From Aquificota bacterium (lineage in GTDB: Bacteria > Aquificota > Aquificia > Aquificales > Aquificaceae), in contig JAADEH010000012.1 in assembly GCA_013153495.1 (NCBI GenBank), forward strand, positions 1 through 64,000: a DNA stretch of 64,000 bases. The letters run 5' to 3'. A program made the position numbers and the translations under genes. The notes below the pieces were generated by a model. It saw only the letters and a list, made by a program, of their open reading frames with translations, searched no databases and was not told the origin of the DNA. Position 1 is the first letter of the stretch, and every line of letters starts with the position of its first letter. Shown here piece by piece: positions 26,098 through 36,393 of the stretch.

Positions 26098-26985
26098 GTG
26101 GAAAAGGCACTGGTAGTGGAGAGGGTAGCCCAGCTCATAGGGGTATATGTCCTCTCCGAAGGTAAAGTCTTGAGAGGAATTCCCAGAGGAAAGGTTCTTA
26201 AAAAGACCCGCATATATGCGGGTGATTACGTATTAGGAAAGGAGATAGACGACCAGACCTTTGCCATAGAAGAGGTCTTGGACAGAAAAAACGTCCTCGT
26301 CAGACCGCCCATAGCCAACGTGGACCGGGTTATATGCGTTATGACTATTCAAAAGCCCGACTTTGACAACTACCTCTTGGACAGTCTTCTCGTGGTCTAT
26401 GACCATGTGGGTTGTAAGCCCGTGATAATTTTCAACAAGGTGGACATACTCGACGAGGAAGGAAGGCAGGAGCTTAAAAGGTGGACCAGCATATACGCAG
26501 ATGCAGGATACGATGTGTTTCATGTAAGTGCAAAGACCGGTGAAGGTCTCGATAAGGTAGTTCAGCTGGTAGAAGGGGAGATATGCATACTTGCGGGACC
26601 CTCGGGAGTAGGTAAAAGCTCTATTCTCAAACATCTGACGGGAGAAGAACTCAGGACAGGGGAAGTAAGCGAAAAGACCCACAGAGGAAGACACACCACC
26701 ACGGGAGTTAAGCTCATTCCCTTCGGGAGCGGGTCCTTCATAGGGGATACGCCGGGTTTCTCCCGGGTCGAAGTCCTTCAATTTGTGAGGAAGAGGGACG
26801 TTAAAAACTACTTCAGGGAATTTCTCAGATACGAATGTAAGTATCCGGACTGCACCCACCTGAGAGAACCCGGATGCGAGGTCAGAGAAGCCCTTAAAAG
26901 AGGAGAGATAAGTTGCGAAAGATATAAAAGCTACTTGAAGATGCTTAAAGAATACATAGAGGAGCTAAAGGAGATATGCGGGTAA
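26098..26985 (+). CDS. rsgA: Ribosome small-subunit biogenesis GTPase RsgA
   Basis: A 295-residue protein with an N-terminal OB-fold, then a circularly permuted GTPase: NKVD (G4) comes before the P-loop GPSGVGKSS and then GDTPGFS. A C-terminal zinc site has the pattern CKYPDCTHLREPGC. RsgA binds late 30S precursors and hydrolyses GTP during maturation. It starts at a GTG and its end overlaps the HDOD gene by 10 bases. Confidence 0.95.
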   Translation: MEKALVVERVAQLIGVYVLSEGKVLRGIPRGKVLKKTRIYAGDYVLGKEIDDQTFAIEEVLDRKNVLVRPPIANVDRVICVMTIQKPDFDNYLLDSLLVVYDHVGCKPVIIFNKVDILDEEGRQELKRWTSIYADAGYDVFHVSAKTGEGLDKVVQLVEGEICILAGPSGVGKSSILKHLTGEELRTGEVSEKTHRGRHTTTGVKLIPFGSGSFIGDTPGFSRVEVLQFVRKRDVKNYFREFLRYECKYPDCTHLREPGCEVREALKRGEISCERYKSYLKMLKEYIEELKEICG

Positions 26986-28142
26986 AACTGACATCTTTTA
27001 TATTCAGGAGGCAAAACGTAAGGGACAGCAACGGTGATATTATTTTTCACCGCATCTGGATTGACCGCTGGGAAGAAGAAAGAACACCCGTAGAACCAAA
27101 GGAGCTAATCCTTCATCTCGTAGCTAACTATTCCCCCGAGTTGGAGAACAAGCTGTTGGGGAACAGAAGAGGTATTGTAGATATTCCCGTTGACATGCTT
27201 ATTCTCAGGTCAGTCGTCAGCGTTCTAAATGGTCTAAAGTTTGTTCTGAACTTAACTCCCCCGAGAAAAGTCTTAAAAGAGGAGCACCTTGAATCTATAG
27301 AAACCGTATTGGACAAGTATCAGGAGGAGGGATTTTTATTTTCCATAGACGAAAGCCTATTAAGAACCAATAGGGAGTTTTACAAGCGGTTTTCCGACTT
27401 TATAACTTATGCATTCTTTAAGGAGTCTATAATTCCCCTTGACGGTAAACTGAGCATAGGATGTTCGGAAAGCTTCTCCCCCACAGAAGTGGACTTCGTA
27501 TGTGAAGGTGAGTTCGAGGACGTCTTTGTAGTTAACTCTCTAAAGCACCTTCAAACAGCTTTATCGAAGGTCATATCTATGATTTCTGAGGATGTATCCG
27601 TCGAAGAATTAGCGGATGCAATAAAGGGAGACCCGGCTCTCGTAACGAAACTCCTTCAATACGTTAACTCGCCTCTCTTCCCCCACCGTAAAAGGATAGA
27701 AAGTATAACGAACGCTATCAGTTATTTAGGACTTGAAAACCTGAAGAAGTTTCTCATAGCTGTGTGGATGTCCCAGTTCTTTGGCAGAGACCCAACCTTT
27801 TTAGAGTTTGTTAAGGAGATGATTTTTAATGCATTCTTCTTGGAGAGTTTCCACAGAAAACTCAACAGCCTACCCAAGGACAAGCTCTTCCTTGCAGGTC
27901 TTTTTTACAAAATGCCGGACGCATTTGGTGTGAGACCCGAGGTTTTCTTCAGCTCAATACAGATACCGGAGGACATACTTAAACTCCTCGATTCTGAAGA
28001 ACTTAAACCTTTCCTCAAAATCTTAGATTGCTTTAGGGAAGGATGTCCGAAGGAAACCCTTTCTAAGTTAGGTATCGGTGAGGAGGATATGTCAAAAGGT
28101 ATTGAGTATGCACGGAAGAATCTTGAGATGTTCCTCTCTTAG
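26976..28142 (+). CDS. EAL-like/HDOD signalling protein (YuxH-type)
   Basis: A 388-residue protein. Residues 1-185 are a degenerate EAL-like fold in which the catalytic motif is lost (RIWIDRW takes its place). Residues 195-388 are an HDOD domain with LADAIKGDPALVTKLLQYVNSPLF and SITNAISYLGLENLKKFL. Such proteins bind partners in signalling and motility control rather than cleaving cyclic di-GMP. The DNA is AT-richer than rsgA. It starts inside the end of rsgA, without a strong ribosome binding site, so translation is probably coupled. Confidence 0.85.
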   Translation: MRVKLTSFIFRRQNVRDSNGDIIFHRIWIDRWEEERTPVEPKELILHLVANYSPELENKLLGNRRGIVDIPVDMLILRSVVSVLNGLKFVLNLTPPRKVLKEEHLESIETVLDKYQEEGFLFSIDESLLRTNREFYKRFSDFITYAFFKESIIPLDGKLSIGCSESFSPTEVDFVCEGEFEDVFVVNSLKHLQTALSKVISMISEDVSVEELADAIKGDPALVTKLLQYVNSPLFPHRKRIESITNAISYLGLENLKKFLIAVWMSQFFGRDPTFLEFVKEMIFNAFFLESFHRKLNSLPKDKLFLAGLFYKMPDAFGVRPEVFFSSIQIPEDILKLLDSEELKPFLKILDCFREGCPKETLSKLGIGEEDMSKGIEYARKNLEMFLS

Positions 28143-28157
28143 GAAGATATTTTAAGC

Positions 28158-28340
28158 ATGGAAACCTGTCCCAAGTGCGGATACTTTCTGGAAATAATTG
28201 AGTGTTGTGGAGGGGGTATCTGGCGCTGTGATAAGTGCGGGGAGTATTTTTACTACGGAGAGCTTATAGGTCAAACTCCTCACCCGGAGAGCGAAGAAGC
28301 ATCTCCCGAAGAACCTCCCTCAAATCCTCACGAACAATAA
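28158..28340 (+). CDS. Small zinc-ribbon protein
   Basis: A 60-residue protein with CPKC at 4-7 and CDKC at 24-27, plus a further cysteine pair between them (ECCGGG), then an acidic proline-rich tail. It looks like a single zinc ribbon. It follows the HDOD gene by 15 bases, and its last 77 bases overlap the end of gpsA on the opposite strand, which also accounts for the low-complexity tail. Function unknown. Confidence 0.6.
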   Translation: METCPKCGYFLEIIECCGGGIWRCDKCGEYFYYGELIGQTPHPESEEASPEEPPSNPHEQ

Positions 28341-29244
28341 CTACCCTGTAAACCGCTTCGGTTATGGGAGCGTATATGTTCCTTTTCTTTACAAGCTCAT
28401 ACAAGGCTTCTGCAGTTTTTACACCTTCAACCACCTGACCTATCTTCTCAAGAGCTTCCTCCACATCCATACCCCTACCCAAAAGCAGTCCGAAGGTTCT
28501 GTTCCGGGAAAGGTCGGAGGTTGATGTAAGTATGAGGTCTCCCGCTCCTGAAAGACCGAAAAAGGTTTCCCTCTTAGCTCCCAAGGAAACTCCTATCCTC
28601 GTCATCTCGAGCAGACCCCGTGTAATGAGCGCAGCTCTGGCGTTGTATCCCAACCCCAAGCCGTCGGATATACCGCAGGCGATAGCGATGACGTTCTTGA
28701 GCGCACCACCGAGTTCCACACCTACCATGTCTTCGTTCAGATAAACACGGAAGTTTGGGTCGTTAAAGGCTTCCTGAAGCTCGAGTGCACTCTCCCTGTT
28801 TTCTTCAAAACCTAAAACTATTGCCGTAGGCAGTCCTTTAGAAACTTCCTCAGCAAAAGAAGGTCCCGAGAGAGCGAAAACTTCGGCGGAAGGTTCTATT
28901 TCCTTTATTATCTCGCTTACCCTCTTGAAGGTTTTCAGTTCCAAGCCCTTTGATGCATTAACTACTTTTTTCCCTTTCAGTTTCAGAGGGGAAAACACCT
29001 CTCTTACGACCTGTGTCGGTAGTGCACAAATCAAATTTTCGTATCCTTTGAGCTTTGAAAGGTCTGTGGTCGCTCTCAGGTTTTCAGGAAGCTCTATACC
29101 CTCTATGTAGGGATGTTTTCCGGAGTTAAGTTTATCGACCGTAGCGGGGTTTATGTCGTATATGAGAACCGCGTGCCCTTTACGGGAAAGGTGGAGTCCG
29201 AGAGCGGTTCCCCACCTCCCACCTCCGAGGACGGCAAACTCCAT
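28264..29244 (-). CDS. gpsA: Glycerol-3-phosphate dehydrogenase [NAD(P)+]
   Basis: A 326-residue enzyme making sn-glycerol 3-phosphate for membrane lipids. The N-terminal dinucleotide motif reads [19 protein letters not shown], the active-site lysine lies in [21 protein letters not shown], and NSASKGLE-like [10 protein letters not shown] is present. The ATG at 29244 is used; a TTG at 29250 is possible. TATAAT on the minus strand at 29257-29262 lies 12 bases before the ATG, so the leader is very short. Confidence 0.95.
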   Translation of the reverse strand: MEFAVLGGGRWGTALGLHLSRKGHAVLIYDINPATVDKLNSGKHPYIEGIELPENLRATTDLSKLKGYENLICALPTQVVREVFSPLKLKGKKVVNASKGLELKTFKRVSEIIKEIEPSAEVFALSGPSFAEEVSKGLPTAIVLGFEENRESALELQEAFNDPNFRVYLNEDMVGVELGGALKNVIAIACGISDGLGLGYNARAALITRGLLEMTRIGVSLGAKRETFFGLSGAGDLILTSTSDLSRNRTFGLLLGRGMDVEEALEKIGQVVEGVKTAEALYELVKKRNIYAPITEAVYRVVIVREDLREVLREMLLRSPGEEFDL

Positions 29245-29276
29245 ACCCAACTTAGGATTATACTATTGAAGCGGGG

Positions 29277-29972
29277 ATGTTAAAGGGTGCTGTTGAGGAG
29301 GCTCTTTACTGGATAATTTCTATCCTGATAAACCTGATAATGTTCTCCCTTTTGACCACCGTGTTCATAGTGAAGGTTCAAGAGGTGCCCGAGATTTATC
29401 CTCTAAGAGTTGAGATAAGAGAGCTGAAGGTTGAAAAGCCTCAAAGGAACAAATCCGTTGTGGAGGCTCGTTCTGAGGCAAAGAGAACCGTATCAAAAGC
29501 CAGACCAAAGGGAGGTGCTCAAAAAAGGCAGGCTGGAGCTACTATCACCCAAGCTCACTCGAAGGGTGATGTAAAAGTCCCCGTTCAGGAAGAGGAGGAC
29601 GTGTCAGTCTTAGCGGAGCTTCAGAAAAAGATAGAAAGCAGGTTGAAAAAGAGACAACAGGTTAAAAAGCAGGTTGGTGCTCTCTCCGCGGTGGTTACGG
29701 GTAAGGAGGTAAAGATAAAGGGGGGTAGCAGGAGCATAGTTTACATACCACCGGCTCCGGACCTCATATCTTCCGAGTTCCCGAGTGCGGTCAGAGTCAG
29801 GATATGGGTTGCACCCGACGGGAGAGTCGTTAAGGCTATTCTCCTTCAGAGGAGTGGAAATGTTAATATAGATAATACGCTTCTCGCATACGTTAGAGGG
29901 ATAAAGTTTGAAAGGGTAGAGGATGAGGAGGTGCAGGTGGGGGAGATAACCTTCAGCTTCCGAGGAGGTTGA
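29277..29972 (+). CDS. TonB-like energy transducer
   Basis: A 231-residue protein with one N-terminal membrane helix (about 11-33), a long lysine/glutamine-rich periplasmic linker, and a C-terminal TonB-type domain (VRVRIWVAPDGRVVKAILLQRSGN). TonB passes the energy of the inner-membrane gradient from ExbB/ExbD to outer-membrane receptors. No exbB or exbD is adjacent. The divergent gpsA shares the intergenic region. The next gene follows after 5 bases. Confidence 0.82.
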   Translation: MLKGAVEEALYWIISILINLIMFSLLTTVFIVKVQEVPEIYPLRVEIRELKVEKPQRNKSVVEARSEAKRTVSKARPKGGAQKRQAGATITQAHSKGDVKVPVQEEEDVSVLAELQKKIESRLKKRQQVKKQVGALSAVVTGKEVKIKGGSRSIVYIPPAPDLISSEFPSAVRVRIWVAPDGRVVKAILLQRSGNVNIDNTLLAYVRGIKFERVEDEEVQVGEITFSFRGG

Positions 29973-29977
29973 GATAG

Positions 29978-30778
29978 ATGGGAATAGGAAAGGTGGTTAG
30001 ACTCGAGAGGATAATGAACAGAAGCACTAAGAGAACGATAATAGTTCCCATGGACCACGGCGTAAGCTCCGGTCCCATAGAGGGAATTAGAGACATAAAG
30101 CAGGCGGTTGACAAGGTGGCGGAAGGCGGAGCTAATGCGGTGGTTCTCCACAAGGGAATGGTCAGAGCGGGACACAGAGGAGGAGGCAGGGACATAGGTC
30201 TAATAGTGCATCTTTCCGCTTCTACGGACCTTTCTCCGTCTAAGAATGACAAGGTTCTGGTCTGCACAGTGGAAGAAGCTATAAAGCTGGGAGCGGATGC
30301 GGTTTCCATACACGTGAACATAGGTGCGGACATGGAAAGGGAGATGCTCAGGGACTTCGGGATAGTGTCGAAAGCCTGCGAGGAGTGGCAGATGCCCCTT
30401 CTGGCTATGGTTTACGGGAGGGGACCCAAGATAGAGAACCAGTATGACCCCAAGGTGGTAGCTCACTGTGCGAGGATAGGTGCGGAGCTGGGAGCGGACA
30501 TCGTTAAAGTTCCCTACTCCGGAGACCCGGAAAGTTTCAGCCTTGCCACGGAAGGTTCTCCCATACCCGTCGTTATTGCAGGCGGTCCAAAGATGAAGTC
30601 CGAAAGGGACGTCTTGGAGATGGTCTATGGAGCTATAAGAGCGGGTGCTTCGGGACTCTCCATAGGAAGGAACGTCTTTCAGGCAAAAGACCCAGCCCTG
30701 ATGGTGAGAGCGATGGCAAAGATAGTCCACGAGGGTGGAACCGTAGAGGAAGCCTTGGAAATTCTCGGAAGTTCATAG
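29978..30778 (+). CDS. Class I aldolase of the FbaB/ADH-synthase (DeoC/LacD-like) family
   Basis: A 266-residue TIM-barrel enzyme. [14 protein letters not shown] near the N-terminus, [11 protein letters not shown], and the Schiff-base lysine in [14 protein letters not shown] are all visible. The family includes archaeal-type class I fructose-bisphosphate aldolase and 2-amino-3,7-dideoxy-threo-hept-6-ulosonate synthase. Sequence alone does not separate these two. For an autotroph, an aldolase role in gluconeogenesis is plausible. Confidence 0.82.
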   Translation: MGIGKVVRLERIMNRSTKRTIIVPMDHGVSSGPIEGIRDIKQAVDKVAEGGANAVVLHKGMVRAGHRGGGRDIGLIVHLSASTDLSPSKNDKVLVCTVEEAIKLGADAVSIHVNIGADMEREMLRDFGIVSKACEEWQMPLLAMVYGRGPKIENQYDPKVVAHCARIGAELGADIVKVPYSGDPESFSLATEGSPIPVVIAGGPKMKSERDVLEMVYGAIRAGASGLSIGRNVFQAKDPALMVRAMAKIVHEGGTVEEALEILGSS

Positions 30779-30813
30779 TCCATTTTCCATATAAATCCCG
30801 CAGGAGGTAGTTA

Positions 30814-31620
30814 ATGGGACTTCTCGAAGGTAAAAAGGCTCTTATAACGGGAATAGCGAATGAGAGAAGTATAGCCTACGGCATAGCTAAATCTTTCCAC
30901 AGAGAGGGAGCACAGCTCGCCTTCACATACGCCAACGACAAACTCAAAAAGAGGGTAGAAGAGATAGCCAAAAGCTTCGGGAGCGAGCTTATGACCAAGT
31001 GCGACGTATCCCTCGACGAGGACATAGTTTCTTTGAAGGACTTCCTGAAGGAAGCGTGGGGTGAGCTGGACATAATCGTGCATTCCATAGCCTTCGCACC
31101 CAAGGATGAGTTCAAAGGTGGTGTTATAGACACATCAAGGGAAGGTTTCAAGGTAGCTATGGATATATCCGTGTATTCACTAATAGCTATGACGAGGGAG
31201 CTTCTCCCTCTCATGGAGGGGAGAAATGGAGCCATAGTAACGCTGTCCTACTACGGAGCGGAGAAGGTTGTTCCTCACTACAACGTTATGGGGATTGCCA
31301 AAGCGGCACTCGAGAGCACCGTAAGGTATTTAGCCTACGACATAGCCAAACACGGACACCGCATAAACGCCATATCCGCCGGACCGGTTAAAACCCTCGC
31401 CGCATACAGCATAACAGGCTTCCATCTTCTCATGGAACACACCACAAGGGTAAACCCCTTCGGAAGACCCATAACCATAGAAGATGTAGGAGACACAGCG
31501 GTTTACCTGTGTAGTGATTGGTCCAGAGGAGTTACGGGAGAGGTCATACACGTGGACAATGGCTACCACATTATGGGAGTTTTCGACAAGGAAGAACACA
31601 TAAAGAAAGAGGACTCCTGA
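30814..31620 (+). CDS. fabI: Enoyl-[acyl-carrier-protein] reductase (NADH)
   Basis: A 268-residue member of the short-chain dehydrogenase superfamily that completes each fatty-acid elongation cycle. GIANERSIAYGIAK is the FabI-type cofactor loop, with HSIAFAPK in the middle and the catalytic Y-x6-K in HYNVMGIAK. GCAGGAGGT provides a good ribosome binding site. The next gene starts 2 bases after its stop. Confidence 0.96.
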   Translation: MGLLEGKKALITGIANERSIAYGIAKSFHREGAQLAFTYANDKLKKRVEEIAKSFGSELMTKCDVSLDEDIVSLKDFLKEAWGELDIIVHSIAFAPKDEFKGGVIDTSREGFKVAMDISVYSLIAMTRELLPLMEGRNGAIVTLSYYGAEKVVPHYNVMGIAKAALESTVRYLAYDIAKHGHRINAISAGPVKTLAAYSITGFHLLMEHTTRVNPFGRPITIEDVGDTAVYLCSDWSRGVTGEVIHVDNGYHIMGVFDKEEHIKKEDS

Positions 31621-31621
31621 G

Positions 31622-33187
31622 GTGTTTTTGAAACCTACGAATGTCCCCCTAACGGTAAAGGAGTTCGATACCACAAGGTGCGGAGTCTGCGTAGCCTGCG
31701 GTTGCCACTGCGGATACATAGCCTACTTAAAAGAAGGTGAGCTGATAGACCTCTACGGACACCCCCACGACCCCAACGGCATAGGGAGTTTGTGCACCAA
31801 GGGTATAACCCTCATACAGGAAGCTAAAAACAACCCCCTCAGGCTCGACAAACCCCTGCTAAGGGAAGGGGACAGCTTCAGGGAAGTGCCCGCCGAAACC
31901 GTTAAAAACCTCATCAAGGGAAAGGTTGCAGTATTTTTGGACAGACTCACGGATTTGAACGATTACCTGTCCGCCAGAAAACATGCGGCTCAAACCTTTT
32001 CCGACTCGGTGCACCTTCCTTTCCAACCCAGCACCCTAAGACCCCAGGAGTGGAGAGAACAGAAGGTCATACTCGCCTTCGAGTGCGAGACGGTCTTCTC
32101 CGAGGTTATGGCTACACGCTGGCTCATAGACGCCTTCGAAAGGTCCGCCTACATAGTTGCCATATCTTCCCGATACGGAACAACTTCCGCAAAGGCTAAG
32201 AAGAGAATTCTTCTAAAACCACCTTCGGTGGTGAGATTTCTAAAAGAACTTGCGGACAGGATAGAAGGAAAGGAAGTTCAGAGCAGGTTCGAAGAAACCG
32301 AGCACCTCGCAAAACTCCTCTCAACCATAAAAGAGTCCCTAATTCTCATAGGTGAAACCTTGCTCAGAAGCCCCTGGAAAGGAACGGTTTTAAGCTCCCT
32401 TCAAAGGATAAGGAAGAAGCTGAAAGTCCACTACTCCATAGTTGGAAATGTATCACCCCTACCCTCGAAGGGATTGGAGGATTTCCTGCAAGAGTTCGAA
32501 AGCTACGACACCCTAATCCTCACAGGAAACCCGGCTATGTTCATGGACGAGGACAAACTCAAAGCCCTCTCGAAGAGAAACGTCATATACCTCGGACTTT
32601 TCCCCAACCTAACCGCCAACAACTCTAAAGCCGTAATCCCAGCAGAGCTTTTCCCCGAAAGGGAGTTTATAGCCTTCAGAAACGGCTTCGGACTTCTGAC
32701 ATACACCCCTCAGGTTCTAAGCCCGCCCCCGAACGCAACGAGCCTTCACGAACTCCTCGGAGAGGTATCACGGGAAGAGCTAAACGACACCCTCAAGGAA
32801 TTAGGTTCTTCTTTAAATTCTGTTATAAACCTTCCCAAAATAGAGGACGTTTCCTTAGAGTTTGAGGAAGAACCCGTAGAGGAGGAAGGCATTTACTTAG
32901 TTTGCGACAGCACCCTCGTGGACGAACTCGGACACTGGAACGCATGGACCCACGACATAGAGAGAAGGCAGTTTGCTTACACAAACCCTAAGACAGCCGA
33001 GAAGTTGAAAGTGCAAGAACGCATAAACTTAAGAGGTGTTCAGCTCGAGGTCAGGCTAAGCTCCAACATAGCTCCCGACGTGATATTCGTGCCGAACTCT
33101 TACGAGGAGAGCCAGCCCTTCGACCCCGGAATCAGGGTGGGGAGACTTTTGGAGAAGCCATATCTGAGTGTAGAGAGGTATGAGTAA
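31622..33187 (+). CDS. Short molybdopterin-oxidoreductase-family protein
   Basis: A 521-residue protein starting at GTG. An N-terminal Fe-S domain holds C20, C23, C26, C28, C30 and C58 (pattern CGVCVACGCHCGY ... LCTKG), followed by a molybdopterin-oxidoreductase-like core and a C-terminal part resembling a dinucleotide-binding domain. It is much shorter than catalytic formate dehydrogenases (700-1000 residues) and nearer to FwdB/FmdB-like proteins. No cysteine or selenocysteine ligand of the formate-dehydrogenase type is obvious. It could be a real small oxidoreductase or a structural relative. It sits in an operon with fabI. Confidence 0.65.
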   Translation: MFLKPTNVPLTVKEFDTTRCGVCVACGCHCGYIAYLKEGELIDLYGHPHDPNGIGSLCTKGITLIQEAKNNPLRLDKPLLREGDSFREVPAETVKNLIKGKVAVFLDRLTDLNDYLSARKHAAQTFSDSVHLPFQPSTLRPQEWREQKVILAFECETVFSEVMATRWLIDAFERSAYIVAISSRYGTTSAKAKKRILLKPPSVVRFLKELADRIEGKEVQSRFEETEHLAKLLSTIKESLILIGETLLRSPWKGTVLSSLQRIRKKLKVHYSIVGNVSPLPSKGLEDFLQEFESYDTLILTGNPAMFMDEDKLKALSKRNVIYLGLFPNLTANNSKAVIPAELFPEREFIAFRNGFGLLTYTPQVLSPPPNATSLHELLGEVSREELNDTLKELGSSLNSVINLPKIEDVSLEFEEEPVEEEGIYLVCDSTLVDELGHWNAWTHDIERRQFAYTNPKTAEKLKVQERINLRGVQLEVRLSSNIAPDVIFVPNSYEESQPFDPGIRVGRLLEKPYLSVERYE

Positions 33188-33210
33188 AATAGTAAAGCGG
33201 AGGTAGAAGA

Positions 33211-33813
33211 ATGAATATAGAGTTCAGGGGTGTAGACATTCAGATAACTGACGCTATGAAGAGCTTCATCGAAAGCAAGCTCAGGAGGTTTCACAGGTAT
33301 CTCAAGGAGGCAGGAGAGGACCAAGTAGAAGTTATAGTTTCCATATCCGCCGTCCGCTCGAGGCACAAAGATTATGCGGGGGACAGCAAACCCATAGTTT
33401 ACAGGGTGGACATGCACATGTATCTCAAGAACGTCCCCCACGGTTCTATACATGCCTGGGAGGAAGACACCGACGTATTTACCGCCCTTGACCAGGTGCT
33501 GGACGAGATAGAGAGACAGCTCATAAAGCTCAAACAGAGGAGGCTCGAACAGAGGAGGGTCTCCGCCAAGCTCAAGGAACAGATGCACGCACCCGAACAG
33601 CTACCCCCAGAGGAGAGGGAAAAACCCCTCGTGGTGGAGGAGGACCTCATAGTGGACAAACCGATGAGCGTAGAGGATGCCATATTCGAGCTTGAGAGCA
33701 ATCATGCCTTCTTCCTTCCTTTCGTGGACATAGAGACTGGGAACCTGAGAATTCTCTATCGCAAGAAGGGAGGCAACTTCGGAATAATCAATACCAAGTG
33801 CAGGCTGATGTGA
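33211..33813 (+). CDS. hpf: Ribosome hibernation-promoting factor, long form
   Basis: A 200-residue protein with an N-terminal S30AE/YfiA domain ([43 protein letters not shown]), a charged linker and a C-terminal dimerisation domain ([21 protein letters not shown]). The long form drives 100S ribosome dimers in stationary phase. A GGAGG lies before the ATG and secF begins 1 base after the stop. Confidence 0.94.
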   Translation: MNIEFRGVDIQITDAMKSFIESKLRRFHRYLKEAGEDQVEVIVSISAVRSRHKDYAGDSKPIVYRVDMHMYLKNVPHGSIHAWEEDTDVFTALDQVLDEIERQLIKLKQRRLEQRRVSAKLKEQMHAPEQLPPEEREKPLVVEEDLIVDKPMSVEDAIFELESNHAFFLPFVDIETGNLRILYRKKGGNFGIINTKCRLM

Positions 33814-33814
33814 T

Positions 33815-34699
33815 ATGGAATACAGGTTTAAGTTTTTAAGGTTCAGGTTTATCTCCTACGGGGTGTCTCTCCTTTTGGTTTTAGGAAGTGTTCTTCTGCT
33901 CTTCACTAAAGGTCTTAACCTCGGTCTGGACTTTACAGGCGGAAAGGTCGTGGAGGTTCGCTTCGAAAATCCGCCCGATATAGGCAAGCTGAGAAAAGCT
34001 CTGAAAGAGAGGGGTCTCGAGTCCTTTTTGGTTCAGGAAACCAAGGAGGGCACCTACATAATCAAGGTCAGGCAGGGGGAGAACTTTTCGGCGGTCAAGG
34101 AAGCCATATCCGAGTTTGGAAAGTATGAGCTTATAAGAGAAGAACTTATAGGTAGCGTGATAAGTGAGGAACTCAGGCAGAAGGCTATAATGGCTATACT
34201 AACCGCCCTGGGCGGTATTCTCCTCTACCTCGCCTTTAGGTTCAAACCCCTTTGGGGTGTGGGAGCGCTCGTAGCCCTGATTCACGATGTTCTGATAGTG
34301 CTCGGAGCATATTCTCTTACATACCGTGAGGTTAACCTTGAAGTGGTCTCCGCCCTTCTAATCGTGGCGGGATACTCGGTGGCGGACTCGGTGGTAATTT
34401 TCGACCGCATAAGGGAAAACCTCAAAATAAGAAAAACCCTTCCCCTCGAGGAGATAATGGACATATCTATAAACCAGACTCTATCGAGAACTATAATGAC
34501 CTCTCTCACCACCTTTGCGACTGCCCTGACTCTCTTTATACTCGGCGGATACGCTTTGTCGAACATAATGTTCGCCTTTGTAGTAGGCGTGGTGGTGGGA
34601 ACCTTCTCTTCCGTGTTCGTGGCAAGCGCCTTTGCTTTGGACATGAGCAGGTTTTTCAAGGTTAAGGAAAAAGAGGAGACACAGGAAGAGACCGTTTGA
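33815..34699 (+). CDS. secF: Protein translocase subunit SecF
   Basis: A 294-residue inner-membrane protein with six helices. [18 protein letters not shown] marks the first periplasmic loop and the C-terminal half has the RND-like [24 protein letters not shown]. SecDF helps pull secreted proteins across the membrane. The usual upstream partner secD is absent; hpf takes its place. The stop overlaps the start of the prepilin peptidase gene by one base. Confidence 0.95.
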   Translation: MEYRFKFLRFRFISYGVSLLLVLGSVLLLFTKGLNLGLDFTGGKVVEVRFENPPDIGKLRKALKERGLESFLVQETKEGTYIIKVRQGENFSAVKEAISEFGKYELIREELIGSVISEELRQKAIMAILTALGGILLYLAFRFKPLWGVGALVALIHDVLIVLGAYSLTYREVNLEVVSALLIVAGYSVADSVVIFDRIRENLKIRKTLPLEEIMDISINQTLSRTIMTSLTTFATALTLFILGGYALSNIMFAFVVGVVVGTFSSVFVASAFALDMSRFFKVKEKEETQEETV

Positions 34700-35457
34700 T
34701 GGAATACGGACTTCTCTTTATTCTCGGACTGGTTCTCGGCAGTTTTTACAACGTTCTCATCTACCGCCTTCCGAGAAATGTATCCGTCGTATTTCCTCCC
34801 TCTCACTGCCCCGAGTGCAAGAGCAGGATAAGGTGGTTCGACAATGTCCCCCTAATTTCCTACATTCTCCTGAGAGGCAGGTGCAGGAACTGCGGAGCTA
34901 AAATCTCCCTTCAATACCCTCTGGTGGAGCTTTCTTCGGGACTTCTTGCGGTTTACTCCTACTGGAGGTGGGGGTTTTCCGTAGATGCCTTGGTTTACTA
35001 TCTCTTCTTCAGTGCCCTGCTCGTAGCTTCCCTTATAGACCTCAAGTTTTTCATAATCCCTGATGTCATAACGATACCCGGAACCCTTTTGGGTCTTGCC
35101 TCTTCCTTCTTTCGGGAAGACATAACGCCCCTGCACAGCTTCGTGGGTTTTCTTGTAGGTCTGGGAATTCCTCTTCTTATTTACCTCTACTATGTGAAGT
35201 TCCGTAAAATGGAAGGCTTAGGTTTCGGAGACGTAAAGCTCTTAGCCTTTGTGGGTTCGGTGAGCGGTGTTTACGGTGTCCTGAGTGCCCTGTTTCTGGG
35301 AAGTCTATTCGGACTCCTCTTCGCCCTACCCATGCTTATCAAAAACAGAAACCTTCAGTTCGTAATCCCCTTCGGACCCTTTTTGTCTCTCGGATGCTTT
35401 GCGGGAATTTTGATGGAGGATTACATAAAAGTCTTCCTGCGGTTCAGCATACCCTGA
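34699..35457 (+). CDS. pilD: Type IV prepilin peptidase
   Basis: A 252-residue membrane aspartyl protease. A four-cysteine zinc loop ([19 protein letters not shown]) near residues 35-65 is present. The two catalytic aspartates are in [12 protein letters not shown] and [10 protein letters not shown]. It cleaves and N-methylates type IV pilins and pseudopilins. The ATG at 34699 overlaps the secF TGA; a TTG just before it was not chosen. No other pilus gene is nearby. Confidence 0.94.
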   Translation: MEYGLLFILGLVLGSFYNVLIYRLPRNVSVVFPPSHCPECKSRIRWFDNVPLISYILLRGRCRNCGAKISLQYPLVELSSGLLAVYSYWRWGFSVDALVYYLFFSALLVASLIDLKFFIIPDVITIPGTLLGLASSFFREDITPLHSFVGFLVGLGIPLLIYLYYVKFRKMEGLGFGDVKLLAFVGSVSGVYGVLSALFLGSLFGLLFALPMLIKNRNLQFVIPFGPFLSLGCFAGILMEDYIKVFLRFSIP

Positions 35458-35479
35458 AAAACCGTGTATCATAAAACCC

Positions 35480-36391
35480 ATGCAAGTTAGAATAGGCACC
35501 AGAAAGAGCAAACTCGCCCTTTGGCAGGCTAACTTCGTAAAGAGCTTTCTCGAGAAACACTGGAGTGTGGAGATCGAGCTTGTAAAGATAACCACGACCG
35601 GAGATAAAATACTCGACTCCCCCTTAGCAAAGATAGGGGGGAAGGGGCTATTCGTCAAAGAGATAGAGCAGGCTCTAATAGAAGGGAGAATTGACCTTGC
35701 GGTTCACTCCCTGAAAGATGTTCCCATGGTAATACCGGAGGGTTTGAAACTCGGTGCCATAACCGAAAGGGAGGACCCTTACGACGTTCTACTCTCGAGA
35801 GAAGGACTCAAGCTCCGAGACCTTCCCTCCGGTGCAAAGGTGGGAACTTCCTCCCTTAGAAGGCAGGTTCAGATAAAGAAACTCCGTAGGGACCTTGAGG
35901 TGGAAGTCCTCAGAGGGAATGTAGATACGAGAGTAAGGAAGCTCAAGGAAGGTCTTTACGACGCAATAATCCTCGCCTATGCGGGTGTTAAAAGAATGGG
36001 ATACGAAGAGGAGGTCGTCGAGGTTCTGGATTACTTCATACCTGCGGTAGGACAGGGAAGCCTTGCCATAGAGATAAGGGAAGGGGACGAGAGAATAGAA
36101 GAGCTTATAAAGCCTCTGGACCACTTCGAAAGCAGGGTTCGTGCGGAATGTGAGAGGTCCTTCCTAAGAGAGCTGGAAGGAGGGTGTCAGGTTCCCATAG
36201 GTGCCTTTGCCCAGGTGGAAAACGGAAAGCTTACCATAAAAGGTTTTGTGTCCGACCTGGAAGGTATTAAATTTATCGAAGGAGAGGAGTCGGGAAGCGT
36301 GGAGGAAGCACGGGAAATAGGTAGAAGGCTTGCAAAGGACATTCTCTCACGGGGAGGAGAAGAGATACTCAAAGAGATATACGGAGGTTGA
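35480..36391 (+). CDS. hemC: Porphobilinogen deaminase
   Basis: A 303-residue enzyme that polymerises four porphobilinogen units to hydroxymethylbilane in heme and siroheme synthesis. Typical motifs are [32 protein letters not shown] and [11 protein letters not shown]236 in [13 protein letters not shown] binds the dipyrromethane cofactor. There is no ribosome binding site at the ATG; TATCAT ends 7 bases before it. The downstream small membrane gene begins 2 bases after the stop. Confidence 0.97.
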   Translation: MQVRIGTRKSKLALWQANFVKSFLEKHWSVEIELVKITTTGDKILDSPLAKIGGKGLFVKEIEQALIEGRIDLAVHSLKDVPMVIPEGLKLGAITEREDPYDVLLSREGLKLRDLPSGAKVGTSSLRRQVQIKKLRRDLEVEVLRGNVDTRVRKLKEGLYDAIILAYAGVKRMGYEEEVVEVLDYFIPAVGQGSLAIEIREGDERIEELIKPLDHFESRVRAECERSFLRELEGGCQVPIGAFAQVENGKLTIKGFVSDLEGIKFIEGEESGSVEEAREIGRRLAKDILSRGGEEILKEIYGG

Positions 36392-36393
36392 GT

